Source of the DNA: a virus
DNA: 31,394 bases
Strand: one strand, 5' to 3'
Virus record (IMG/VR): IMGVR_UViG_3300030090_000537
Location: 1 to 31,394 of that record
Both the position numbers and the translations under genes were made by a program. Shown piece after piece: positions 20,247-27,732 of the stretch. The stretch's first letter is position 1; each line of letters opens with the position of its first letter. Under the pieces are notes generated by a model, which made no database searches, was not told where the DNA came from, and worked only from the letters and a program-made list of their open reading frames with translations.

Positions 20247-20671
20247 GTGTAGTAGAGGGTAAGGTGTGGGGTATGACAATGCCCCTTATTCAGAGGCCAC
20301 AGCTAGAGGTACATAGTATCTTTGTTAATGCTGGTGGATATTGTTCCAAGCATAAACATCAATCAAAGATAAATGCTTTTTATGTAGAGGAAGGAGAATT
20401 AGAAATACATAGATGGAAAGATTATAACTTGGTAGATGTTACAGTCTTATACAATGAAGATGTAGCTATAGTTCCTGCTGGTGAGTATCATATGTTTAAT
20501 GCTAGAACAGATACTAAAGCACTGGAGATATACTGGTCTGAGTTACACATCAATGACATTGAAAGAGAAATAGTAGGGGGAGTTGATGAAACTCTTGATC
20601 TATTTAATTCTCCAAAGAAAAATAACTTTGGAAAAGTATTTAATATAGATGACTTAGAGGGGAAAGAGTAA
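20243..20671 (+). CDS. Cupin-domain protein, 142 aa
   Basis: The product has the cupin metal-binding motifs: GGYCSKHKHQSKINAFYVEEGELEI, with two His and Glu in the first motif, and DVAIVPAGEYHMFNA, with PAG..H in the second. This predicts a small beta-barrel metal protein. Cupins include mannose-6-phosphate isomerases, dioxygenases and binding proteins, so the substrate is open; the short form and GKVWG start recall sugar-isomerase-like cupins in phages. It is followed by a coupled small gene (TAATG). Confidence 0.7.
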   Translation: MSVVEGKVWGMTMPLIQRPQLEVHSIFVNAGGYCSKHKHQSKINAFYVEEGELEIHRWKDYNLVDVTVLYNEDVAIVPAGEYHMFNARTDTKALEIYWSELHINDIEREIVGGVDETLDLFNSPKKNNFGKVFNIDDLEGKE

Positions 20672-20856
20672 TGTCTGTTATAATGGAAGTAGCAAAACAA
20701 AGCGGCAGTCCTAAATTAATTATGAAAGAAGATTATAATTCTCTAGATTTTTCAGAGAAGTTACAATGTCTAGTATCAATACGCACAGCTATTGAAAAAG
20801 AAATAGCCTTTACTGAAAAAGACTTCAGAAGATTTGTTAATAAACGTAGGTTCTAA
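20671..20856 (+). CDS. Unknown small basic helical protein, 61 aa
   Basis: The product begins MSVIMEVAKQSGSPKLIMKED and ends with a helical basic segment (IEKEIAFTEKDFRRFVNKRRF). It is coupled to the cupin gene by TAATG and GGGGAAAGAG precedes the ATG. No motif or membrane segment is seen. Confidence 0.6.
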   Translation: MSVIMEVAKQSGSPKLIMKEDYNSLDFSEKLQCLVSIRTAIEKEIAFTEKDFRRFVNKRRF

Positions 20857-20869
20857 AAGGATTAGTATA

Positions 20870-21124
20870 ATGGATAAAGATTTTTTTGAGTGGCTGTTCA
20901 AAGCACTAAAGATTGATGTCAATGGTAGGTCAATGTACTCAAACATTTATAAAGATGGATTTAAAAATGTTAATCGTTATACAAGAGCAGGTAAGGACGG
21001 TAAGTTTGTTACGTGTCCTCACTGTCATGCTGATACTCTTGTCTATCATTTCTCATGGGTTTGGATGAGTTGTAATAATTGTATGGCATCTGTTGATAAA
21101 GATGATTGGCTGGTTAAAGTTTGA
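20870..21124 (+). CDS. Zinc-ribbon protein, 84 aa
   Basis: The start is the ATG at 20870 after TAAAAGGATTAGTATA; upstream starts overlap the previous gene. The N-terminal half is helical and basic; the C-terminal half has CPHCHAD and CNNCMAS motifs (two CxxC pairs about 20 residues apart) that form a zinc ribbon, a fold used for nucleic acid or protein binding. The stop overlaps the next start (TGATG). Function otherwise unknown. Confidence 0.65.
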   Translation: MDKDFFEWLFKALKIDVNGRSMYSNIYKDGFKNVNRYTRAGKDGKFVTCPHCHADTLVYHFSWVWMSCNNCMASVDKDDWLVKV

Positions 21125-21609
21125 TGTATAAAATATTATTATTGTTATTATTTTTTAGTACATCTGCACTGGCACAGTCAGAGTACATTCCAGAACAAAG
21201 TAATTTAAATTCAGAGGAGTTGTGTTTGGTTCAAACAATATACTTTGAGGCAAGAGGAGAGAGTTTTGTAGGTCAGCTTGCTGTCGGTAGCGTTGTGATG
21301 AAGAGGCTGAATAGTAACTCATATCCAGATACTATCTGTGGTGTAGTAAGAGCAGGTGTATACTGGAAAGGTAATCCAGTTAAAGACAAGTGTGCATTTA
21401 GTTACTGGTGTGATGGTAAGAGCGAGAAGATGTATGACATAATGGCCTATGATGATGCTGTTACAGTTGCCAATATGATTTTAAGTGGAGCTAGAATAGA
21501 AACTATTAAGAGTGCTACACATTATCACGCAGTTTATGTCGAACCTTCTTGGTCTTTTAAGTTAAAAAGAATAACGAGAATAGGTAAGCATATATTTTAC
21601 AGGAGATAA
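21124..21609 (+). CDS. SleB-type cell wall hydrolase with signal peptide, 161 aa
   Basis: This is the best lysin candidate. A typical Sec signal peptide occupies residues 1-17 (MYKILLLLLFFSTSALA, predicted cleavage before Q18). The mature part matches the Hydrolase_2/SleB family: CLVQTIYFEARGE (with catalytic Glu about residue 42), GQLAVGSVVMKRLNSNSYPDTICGVV, and a C-terminal ATHYHAVYVEPSWS. SleB-like enzymes cut peptidoglycan as amidase or lytic transglycosylase. A secreted lysin would need a holin only for timing. It sits in the right arm, far from the holin-like gene, and starts on an ATG overlapping the previous stop. Confidence 0.85.
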   Translation: MYKILLLLLFFSTSALAQSEYIPEQSNLNSEELCLVQTIYFEARGESFVGQLAVGSVVMKRLNSNSYPDTICGVVRAGVYWKGNPVKDKCAFSYWCDGKSEKMYDIMAYDDAVTVANMILSGARIETIKSATHYHAVYVEPSWSFKLKRITRIGKHIFYRR

Positions 21610-21611
21610 AG

Positions 21612-21628
21612 TTCTAGAAATTCTAGAA
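21612..21628. repeat. TTCTAGAA-A-TTCTAGAA palindrome, copy 6
   Basis: It starts 2 nt after the lysin stop codon and lies 14 nt before the next ATG. Here the flanks GTTCTAG...CTAGAAGTTT give the longest symmetric hairpin of the family. Confidence 0.9.
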
Positions 21629-21642
21629 GTTTAAATATAAAC

Positions 21643-21846
21643 ATGTTTGTAATTGTCCAAGATATAATTAAAGAAGCACACAAAGACTTGAAAGAGTTTG
21701 ATTGCTTTGATATTTTGACAACCCCTACTGGATTTCCAATGAAGTTTAAAACAGAAGGGGAAGCACTTAAATTTCTAAATGACTTAGGAATTGATATGCC
21801 AACAGGATCAGATCAAGGAGAAATTAGAATTGACAGACTCCATTAA
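21643..21846 (+). CDS. Unknown small protein, 67 aa
   Basis: The product begins MFVIVQDIIKEAHKDLKEFDCFD and has an alpha/beta pattern ending GEIRIDRLH. It follows palindrome copy 6 and has no clear ribosome binding site (AAGTTTAAATATAAAC), so the palindrome hairpin may affect its translation. No family is recognised. Confidence 0.6.
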   Translation: MFVIVQDIIKEAHKDLKEFDCFDILTTPTGFPMKFKTEGEALKFLNDLGIDMPTGSDQGEIRIDRLH

Positions 21847-22018
21847 ACAATACAACGCTGTGGTAGCTCAACTAAATAAAAATATAAGTTCGCTTCAAAT
21901 TATAAATAAACGTCAGGCTGAGACTATTAAACAGTTGAGAAGAGAGCTATCCATAGCACGTCAAGAAAAAGGTTCTGGTAATATGTGGGCTGAGTTAGAT
22001 GGCAGCAGAGATAATTAA
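21830..22018 (+). CDS. Small coiled-coil protein with TTG start, 62 aa
   Basis: No ATG is available in frame; the TTG at 21830 is 9 nt after a strong AAGGAG and is chosen over an upstream TTG at 21791 that overlaps the previous gene further. The product contains a continuous helix with heptad-like Leu/Ile/Gln spacing (NKNISSLQIINKRQAETIKQL) and a C-terminal MWAELDGSRDN. This resembles small phage coiled-coil proteins such as Rz-like or scaffold helpers, but no function can be named. Confidence 0.55.
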   Translation: MTDSIKQYNAVVAQLNKNISSLQIINKRQAETIKQLRRELSIARQEKGSGNMWAELDGSRDN

Positions 22019-22184
22019 TTTTTATAAGCACTGGAAAGAACGGCAAGAAAAGTTAAGGAAATCAATGGGTTATCCAGATGATTTGTGGTACATGATGCTC
22101 GACAATGGTTATGATCCTTTAGATATAGATGACGTGAAAAAATTTATAGATGATTTTGAAAAGGATATGATAGGCAATGACTAA
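21999..22184 (+). CDS. Unknown small protein, 61 aa
   Basis: The product begins MAAEIINFYKHWKERQEKLRKSMGYP and ends with an acidic helix (DDVKKFIDDFEKDMIGND). The start lies inside the previous gene by 20 nt. No typical site is obvious before the ATG (AGTTAG), so coupling to the upstream gene is likely. No domain recognised. Confidence 0.55.
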   Translation: MAAEIINFYKHWKERQEKLRKSMGYPDDLWYMMLDNGYDPLDIDDVKKFIDDFEKDMIGND

Positions 22185-22362
22185 AAATTTATGGCAAAAA
22201 GACAGGGCAACCCTATTTAAAAATTATGTACGACAGTATAAAGAAGAAGGCTATGACGTAAAAGAAGCAAGGCAGTTAGCCAAGATTGAAATCAATGAGG
22301 TCATGGCAGATAAAGAAGACTTTGTAGATAATCTTTGGAAAGAAACTTTTGAAGATGTATAA
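22177..22362 (+). CDS. Unknown small helical protein, 61 aa
   Basis: The product starts MTKNLWQKDRATLFKNYVRQYKEEG and is helical with balanced charge, ending DNLWKETFEDV. The start overlaps the previous gene by 8 nt after an AAGGATATGATAGGCA site. Function unknown. Confidence 0.6.
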   Translation: MTKNLWQKDRATLFKNYVRQYKEEGYDVKEARQLAKIEINEVMADKEDFVDNLWKETFEDV

Positions 22363-22540
22363 TCTAATTTACAAAGATAAGATAGTACAAAGATACAAAA
22401 CCAAACGTGAAGCAAAAAAAGATCTTGACGACAGGGCTAGTCTATGCTATATGTTAAGAGTAAATCCTTCTGAAGCATATTTAATTACGAAAGGAAAGAC
22501 CCATGCAACCAGAAGAAAAAGGTTGGAAAGGACCATGTGA
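22355..22540 (+). CDS. Unknown small basic protein, 61 aa
   Basis: The ATG at 22355 overlaps the previous gene by 8 nt; the product begins MYNLIYKDKIVQRYKTKREA and ends ATRRKRLERTM. The end overlaps the primase-helicase start by 38 nt in another frame. The strong base-rich C-terminus suggests nucleic acid binding. The large overlap makes the exact 3' extent of the gene less certain, although both frames appear used. Confidence 0.5.
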   Translation: MYNLIYKDKIVQRYKTKREAKKDLDDRASLCYMLRVNPSEAYLITKGKTHATRRKRLERTM

Positions 22541-24143
22541 TGAGTGTGGATCATCCGATGCCAACCATCACTATCCTGATGGACACACCTATTGTTACAG
22601 TTGTAAGACTCATAAACCTGCAAAGGAAGTAACCACTATGGCTACAGTACAATCCAATACAAATCAAAACTCTCTGAAGTTACTAAACTCTAGTAGACTT
22701 GCTGAGTACAATGATATACCTGAACGTAAGATTACAAAGGAGACTGCAAGAAAATTTAATACCCTCACCAAGAAGAAGGGATCAATGACAACGCACCATG
22801 TCTATCAGTACTATGACAGTAAAGGCAATCACATCTGTAACAAGGTGCGTGATACTGCCAACAAAAAGTTCTGGTCTGAAGGCAACATGAATGGGGCTGG
22901 TCTGTTTGGTCAGAATGTGTTTACCCAAAAGGCAAAGTTCATTACCATCTGCGAAGGTGAGGTAGATGCCATGTCTGCCTATCAGCTAATGGGTTCTCAA
23001 TGGCCTGTTGTCTCACTCAAGAATGGTGCGGCATCAGCGGTATCAAACTGCAAGCAATCGTTTGAATACCTAAATCAATTCGGTAATATTGTATTGTGTT
23101 TTGATAATGACAAGGCAGGTAGAAAAGCGGCAAATGAAGTTGCTGAAATATTTGAACCCAATAAATGTAAGATAATGCAACTTGATTTAAAGGATGCCAA
23201 TGAGTGCCTCAAGGTAGGCATGAGGTCAGAAGACTTTATCAATGCTTGGTGGGCCGCAAAACCTTTTACTCCTGCTGGGATTATCAATCTACATGATCTT
23301 GGCGACAGTCTCTATGATGAAGACTATTGTGAGACTTGCCTGTACCCTTGGTCTGATCTCAATGAGAAGACCTATGGTATGAGAACAGGTGAGCTTGTCA
23401 CGTTCACCAGTGGGGCTGGCATGGGCAAGTCAAGCATCATGCGTGAACTCATGCACCACCTCATGATGAATACCAAGGATAACATTGGTGTCTTGGCAAT
23501 GGAAGAGAGTGTACGTAACACAGCCTTCAACATCATGAGTGTCGAGGCCAACGCTAGGCTTTACATTAAAGAAGTGCGTGAACAGTTTACACCTGAACAA
23601 CTACGTGAGTGGCAAGAAAAAACTATAGGAACAAAAAGGTTCTTTGCCTTTGATCACTTTGGTTCAATTAGTAACGATGAAATCCTAGCTCGTGTACGTT
23701 ACATGGCTAAAGCATTGGAGACTAAGTGGGTGATACTGGATCACCTCAGTATCTTAGTGTCTGGTCAGGAAGATAATGGTGATGAACGTAAGTCAATAGA
23801 TATTCTAATGACCAAGTTAAGGTCACTGGTGGAAGAGACAGGCATAGGTTTGCTACTGGTGAGCCACCTACGTAGGCCAGCAGGTGATCGTGGTCATGAG
23901 GATGGGCGTGAGGTATCTCTCTCACACCTACGAGGCTCTGCCAGCATTGCACATCTAAGTGATGCGGTCATAGCCTTGGAGCGCAACCAGCAAGCAGACG
24001 ATGAGCAAGCTGCCAACACTACTACCATACGTATTCTAAAGAACAGGTACACTGGCGACACAGGTATTGCTTGTTATCTACACTACGATAAAGAAACTGG
24101 TCGAATGACACAAATTGATAACCCTTTTATGGAGAATGAATAA
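22503..24143 (+). CDS. T7 gp4-like primase-helicase, 546 aa
   Basis: The enzyme unwinds the fork and makes RNA primers. It shows a zinc-binding primase motif (Cys12, Cys15, Cys31, Cys34), a TOPRIM domain with Glu151 in ICEGEVDA and Asp201/Asp203 in CFDNDKAG, then a RecA-like helicase with Walker A SGAGMGKS (303-310), Walker B Asp413 in WVILDHLSIL, and further motifs LLLVSHLRRPAG and SLSHLRGSASIAHLSD. The length matches T7 gp4 (566). It is directly followed by a nuclease gene and DNA polymerase. The ribosome site GAAAGGAAAGACCC is strong. Confidence 0.95.
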   Translation: MQPEEKGWKGPCDECGSSDANHHYPDGHTYCYSCKTHKPAKEVTTMATVQSNTNQNSLKLLNSSRLAEYNDIPERKITKETARKFNTLTKKKGSMTTHHVYQYYDSKGNHICNKVRDTANKKFWSEGNMNGAGLFGQNVFTQKAKFITICEGEVDAMSAYQLMGSQWPVVSLKNGAASAVSNCKQSFEYLNQFGNIVLCFDNDKAGRKAANEVAEIFEPNKCKIMQLDLKDANECLKVGMRSEDFINAWWAAKPFTPAGIINLHDLGDSLYDEDYCETCLYPWSDLNEKTYGMRTGELVTFTSGAGMGKSSIMRELMHHLMMNTKDNIGVLAMEESVRNTAFNIMSVEANARLYIKEVREQFTPEQLREWQEKTIGTKRFFAFDHFGSISNDEILARVRYMAKALETKWVILDHLSILVSGQEDNGDERKSIDILMTKLRSLVEETGIGLLLVSHLRRPAGDRGHEDGREVSLSHLRGSASIAHLSDAVIALERNQQADDEQAANTTTIRILKNRYTGDTGIACYLHYDKETGRMTQIDNPFMENE

Positions 24144-24607
24144 TGAATACGATGGGCAAGCGTAAACGATTTGATAGGGCGTTGTATGAAGTAGCAGATA
24201 GAGATGCAAAGGCCGCTACCTTGAAGTATATTAAAGATATGAACTACACCACCATAGATACAAAGGAAAGAAAAGACTTTGATATTATCTGCAAAGCATC
24301 AGAAGATATTCATCACCTCTATGAAGTAGAAATAAAATATTCTTGGAAGGGTGATTGGAACCCTACTTGGAAGGAGATACGAATACCTTATCGCAAGAGC
24401 CGCTTACTTACTAAGTGGAAGGAGCAATACCCTGACGCACTCTTCACATTCATAGTGTGGCGTAATGATTGTAAACAAGCATGGCATATTGACGCAAATA
24501 TTTTACTTGACTGTGAGGTAAAAGAAGTGTCTAATAGGAACATCAGAAAGGGTGAGAAGTTCTTTCACATTAACGTAGAGGATGCTTGTCTCATTGAGGT
24601 AGATTAA
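24143..24607 (+). CDS. PD-(D/E)XK nuclease-like protein, 154 aa
   Basis: The core KERKDFDIICKASEDIHHLYEVEIKYSW has Asp45/47 and Glu63-x-Lys65, a PD-(D/E)XK arrangement found in many phage endonucleases and resolvases. The rest has an IPYRKSRLL helix and beta strands (FTFIVWRND). The start overlaps the primase-helicase stop by one base (TAATG), and the gene is followed by DNA polymerase with no gap, so it belongs to the replication operon. A role in recombination or in degrading host DNA is likely; the specific substrate is unknown. Confidence 0.65.
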   Translation: MNTMGKRKRFDRALYEVADRDAKAATLKYIKDMNYTTIDTKERKDFDIICKASEDIHHLYEVEIKYSWKGDWNPTWKEIRIPYRKSRLLTKWKEQYPDALFTFIVWRNDCKQAWHIDANILLDCEVKEVSNRNIRKGEKFFHINVEDACLIEVD

Positions 24608-26242
24608 ATGACAACAGCTATAGTTGATATTGAAACAGATAGTTTGAATGCAACAAAGATACATTGTATCGTAGCAAGGAGTTATGAAACAAATAAAGTT
24701 AAGGCGTGGGTAGGGCAGGAGTGTTCAGAGTTTGCTAGTTGGTCGCAGCAGATTGATACTTTTATTATGCACAATGGTATCAGCTTTGATGCTCCTGTCC
24801 TAAATCGTATACTAGGATGTAACATAAAGCTTAATCAAATACGTGATACTCTTATTGAGTCACAGCTTTACAATCCCATAAGAGATGGTGGGCATTCTCT
24901 TGAGGCATGGGGCAAGAGCCTTGGCTTTGAGAAGGGAGACTTCCATGACTTCTCAGAGTACTCTCCTGAGATGCTGGAGTATTGTAAACGTGATACAGAG
25001 GTAACACGTCTGGTAGCACAGGAGCTAGAGAAAGAAGGCAAGGATTTTAGTTCTCAGTCTTATGAGTTAGAGCGTAAGGTCAGAGCTATAATAGATAAGC
25101 AACAGAACAATGGCTTTGCTTTTAAATTAAAAGAGGCTATGATCCTACAGGCTCAGTTGCAAGATGAGTTGCATGAACTAGAGTCCAAAGCAGAGGAAGA
25201 CTTTGAACCCACAGTGGTTGAATTAAAAACCAAGACTAAGTATATACCTTTTAATATAGCAAGTCGTAAGCAGATAGCAGAGAGACTACAGGCTAAAGGG
25301 TGGAAGCCCAAGCAGATGACTGACAAAGGTAACGTGATTATTAATGAGGCAGTCTTATCAAAGATTGATATGCCCGAAGCCAAGATGTTTAACAGGTATT
25401 TCCTATTGCAAAAACGCACTGGCTTATTAAAGTCTTGGATATCAGAATGCCAAGAAGACAACCGTGTACGTGGCAAAGTAATGACACTGCGTACCATAAC
25501 AGGAAGGATGGCACATGCAGTACCTAATATGGCACAAGTTCCCTCTATCTCTAGTAGCTACGGCAGAGAATCTAGGGGATTATGGGGCGTTGATGATACG
25601 ACTAAGTATCGCTTGGTAGGTGTTGATGCCAGTGGTCTTGAACTGAGATGCTTGGCTCACTACATGAATGACCCTGAGTATACCAACATCGTATTGACAG
25701 GTGATGTACACACAGCTAATCAGCAAGCCGCTGGATTAAGAACCAGAGATCAAGCCAAGACTTTTATCTATGCTTTTCTCTATGGTGCAGGGCCAACCAA
25801 GATTGGTAAGGTGGTTGGTAAAGGGCCAGCCGCAGGGCAGAACCTTATTAAAAAATTCTTGGAGCGTACACCAGCATTGGGAAGACTAAGAGATAACGTA
25901 GCAAGATGGTCTAAGAGTGGCACCATACCTGCATTGGATGGTAGGTTATTACATATTAGGTCAGAACATGCGGCATTAAACACTCTACTTCAAGGTGCTG
26001 GTGCTATAATATGTAAGCAATGGCTTGTTCATATTATGGAACGAGTCATAAAGGCTGACCTAGATGTAAGGTTGGTTGCTTCAATTCATGATGAATATCA
26101 ATTTGAAGTAGCTATACCAGATGTAAATAGGTTTTGTAAACTAACAAAGGAGGCAATGACACAGACACAAAAAATACTTGGAGTTAAATGTGAATTAGAC
26201 TGTGATTATAAAGTTGGAAAAACATGGGCTGATACACATTAA
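24608..26242 (+). CDS. Family A DNA polymerase with 3'-5' exonuclease, 544 aa
   Basis: The exonuclease part has Exo I IVDIETDSL (Asp7, Glu9), Exo II HNGISFDAPVL (Asp61) and Exo III CKRDTEVT (Asp129). The polymerase has motif A GVDASGLELRCLAHY (Asp340), motif B RDQAKTFIYAFLYGAG (Lys384), and motif C ASIHDEYQFE (His494, Asp495). It is the phage replicase. At 544 residues it is much shorter than T7 gp5 (704) and probably lacks the thioredoxin-binding insertion. The TITGRMAH segment is intact. The start directly follows the nuclease stop with ATTAA between. Confidence 0.95.
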   Translation: MTTAIVDIETDSLNATKIHCIVARSYETNKVKAWVGQECSEFASWSQQIDTFIMHNGISFDAPVLNRILGCNIKLNQIRDTLIESQLYNPIRDGGHSLEAWGKSLGFEKGDFHDFSEYSPEMLEYCKRDTEVTRLVAQELEKEGKDFSSQSYELERKVRAIIDKQQNNGFAFKLKEAMILQAQLQDELHELESKAEEDFEPTVVELKTKTKYIPFNIASRKQIAERLQAKGWKPKQMTDKGNVIINEAVLSKIDMPEAKMFNRYFLLQKRTGLLKSWISECQEDNRVRGKVMTLRTITGRMAHAVPNMAQVPSISSSYGRESRGLWGVDDTTKYRLVGVDASGLELRCLAHYMNDPEYTNIVLTGDVHTANQQAAGLRTRDQAKTFIYAFLYGAGPTKIGKVVGKGPAAGQNLIKKFLERTPALGRLRDNVARWSKSGTIPALDGRLLHIRSEHAALNTLLQGAGAIICKQWLVHIMERVIKADLDVRLVASIHDEYQFEVAIPDVNRFCKLTKEAMTQTQKILGVKCELDCDYKVGKTWADTH

Positions 26243-26246
26243 GTGC

Positions 26247-26275
26247 TTGACAAATTAAATTAGATAGTGTATAAT
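26247..26275 (+). promoter_or_regulatory. Strong rightward promoter before SSB
   Basis: A consensus TTGACA (26247-26252) and TATAAT (26270-26275) with a 17-nt spacer make this the best sigma70 match in the window. It lies right after the polymerase stop codon and gives a leader of about 65 nt to the SSB-like gene, which would need high expression. Confidence 0.9.
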
Positions 26276-26346
26276 GATGTAGTTAAAGTAGTAGACAAAC
26301 ATATCAACAGCTACGATAGTGTAGCACTAAACACAAGGAGAAACAT

Positions 26347-26820
26347 ATGGCTATTCAACCTTTATATTTAACTGGTAAATGTTATTGGGCTTCTGTTGTA
26401 GAACCCAATAGTACGTTTGAACCAACATGGCAAGTTGATCTTTGCCTTGATGAAGATACTAAAGCTTTAGTTCAACAAGCTGGTTTAAAGGTTCGTAATA
26501 AAGATGACGAGCGTGGAGAGTTTGTCACATTAAAGCGTAAGGTGCAGGGTAAGAATGGCCCACGCAAAGCACCTATGGTAGTGGATTCCCAAAACAATCC
26601 TTGGGATAATAAACTTATTGGGAATGGTAGTGTGGTAACGGTAAAAGCCCTTCCCTTTGAGTGGAACTATGCAGGTAAGTCAGGTAAGTCGGCTGACCTT
26701 GCAGGAGTTCAAGTAGTGGAGTTGGTTGAGTATGGGGATAAAGACTTTGATGTTGTAGAGGGTGGCTATGTTAATCAAGCAACCGCTGAGATGTCAGATG
26801 ATATCCCGTTTGGTAACTAG
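26347..26820 (+). CDS. Single-stranded DNA-binding protein, 157 aa
   Basis: The C-terminal tail MSDDIPFGN closely matches the acidic DDIPF tip of bacterial SSB, which recruits partner proteins. The body is an OB-fold-like beta-rich region: LYLTGKCYWASVVEPN, then FVTLKRKVQG, NGSVVTVKALPFEW and GVQVVELVEYG, like T7 gp2.5-type phage SSBs. The strong promoter upstream, a leader with ribosome site CACAAGGAGAAAC and a following terminator-like hairpin indicate a separately controlled, highly expressed gene. Function: coats DNA during replication. Confidence 0.8.
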   Translation: MAIQPLYLTGKCYWASVVEPNSTFEPTWQVDLCLDEDTKALVQQAGLKVRNKDDERGEFVTLKRKVQGKNGPRKAPMVVDSQNNPWDNKLIGNGSVVTVKALPFEWNYAGKSGKSADLAGVQVVELVEYGDKDFDVVEGGYVNQATAEMSDDIPFGN

Positions 26821-26828
26821 GTGAGTGT

Positions 26829-26871
26829 GGGGGTGTTACATTAGGGTTAGTGTAGCACCCCCCATTTTATT
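26829..26871 (+). terminator. Terminator-like hairpin after SSB
   Basis: GGGGGTGTTACA (26829-26840) pairs with TGTAGCACCCCC (26851-26862) over 12 positions with one G-U pair and a 10-nt loop, followed by CATTTTATT. The next gene begins at 26872, immediately after the T-rich tail, so it must be read by partial read-through or is controlled by this hairpin. Confidence 0.75.
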
Positions 26872-27732
26872 ATGAAAAAAATTGAAACATTAGTAGAAGA
26901 TATATATGATCTTTTCAATCTTACTCCTATAGAAAGGGATGAAAAAGAAGTCGATAAACTCATAGATAAGTTTGGAGATATGCTTAAAGTTCATATCAAA
27001 GAATTTATGTATAGTAAACCAAGAGATGGTCATCTAAGATTGTCTGGTATTGGTAAACCAAACAGGCAGTTGTGGTATGATGTTAATACAAAAACAACTG
27101 AAGAAAGTTTACCACCAAGCACAAGGATTAAATTTCTTTACGGTTATATATTAGAAGAATTATTATTATTATGTGCCGAAGTTGCTGGTCATACAGTAGA
27201 GGCACAGCAGAAAGAAGTATCAGTAGAAGGAGTACAAGGACATCAGGATGCAATTATTGATGGGGTTTTGGTTGATTGTAAGTCTGCTTCTGGGAGAAGC
27301 TTTGACAAGTTTGCTTCTCATAACATAGCAGAGGATGACCCCTTTGGTTACATAGCACAGATATCTGCGTATGCTCAAGCCAATGGCATAGATAAAGCAG
27401 CTTTCCTTGCTATAGATAAATCTACAGGTAAGATTTGCTTAACACCTGTTCACTCAATGGAGATGATAAATGCTGGCGACAGGGTTAAGAAAATTAAAAA
27501 GATTGTGGCAGGAGATACTATACCTGATAGGTGTTATGATGCTGTACCTGATGGGAAGTCTGGTAATTATAAGCTTCCTATTGGCTGTGTTTATTGTAGA
27601 CACAAGGAGTTGTGTTGGTCCGATGCTAATCAAGGGCAAGGTATTCGTACATTCAAGTATGCACATGGTAAAAGATATCTGGTACAGGTTACAAAGACAC
27701 CTGAAGTTGAAGAACTAACTAATGGTATATAA
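26872..27732 (+). CDS. RecB-like PD-(D/E)XK exonuclease, 286 aa
   Basis: The core GHQDAIIDGVLVDCKSASG contains a likely metal-binding Asp (126 or 130) and the D-x-K motif (Asp135, Lys137), and GYIAQISAYAQANG provides the QxxxY motif (Gln163, Tyr167) of lambda-exonuclease/RecB-type nucleases. An upstream GYILEELLLLCAEV segment supplies the helix with Glu. The C-terminus has CVYCRHKELCW (Cys residues about 239-248), as in Cas4/RecB-like proteins. It would act in phage recombination or host DNA breakdown. No ribosome site is visible because the terminator hairpin lies directly before the ATG. Confidence 0.8.
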   Translation: MKKIETLVEDIYDLFNLTPIERDEKEVDKLIDKFGDMLKVHIKEFMYSKPRDGHLRLSGIGKPNRQLWYDVNTKTTEESLPPSTRIKFLYGYILEELLLLCAEVAGHTVEAQQKEVSVEGVQGHQDAIIDGVLVDCKSASGRSFDKFASHNIAEDDPFGYIAQISAYAQANGIDKAAFLAIDKSTGKICLTPVHSMEMINAGDRVKKIKKIVAGDTIPDRCYDAVPDGKSGNYKLPIGCVYCRHKELCWSDANQGQGIRTFKYAHGKRYLVQVTKTPEVEELTNGI

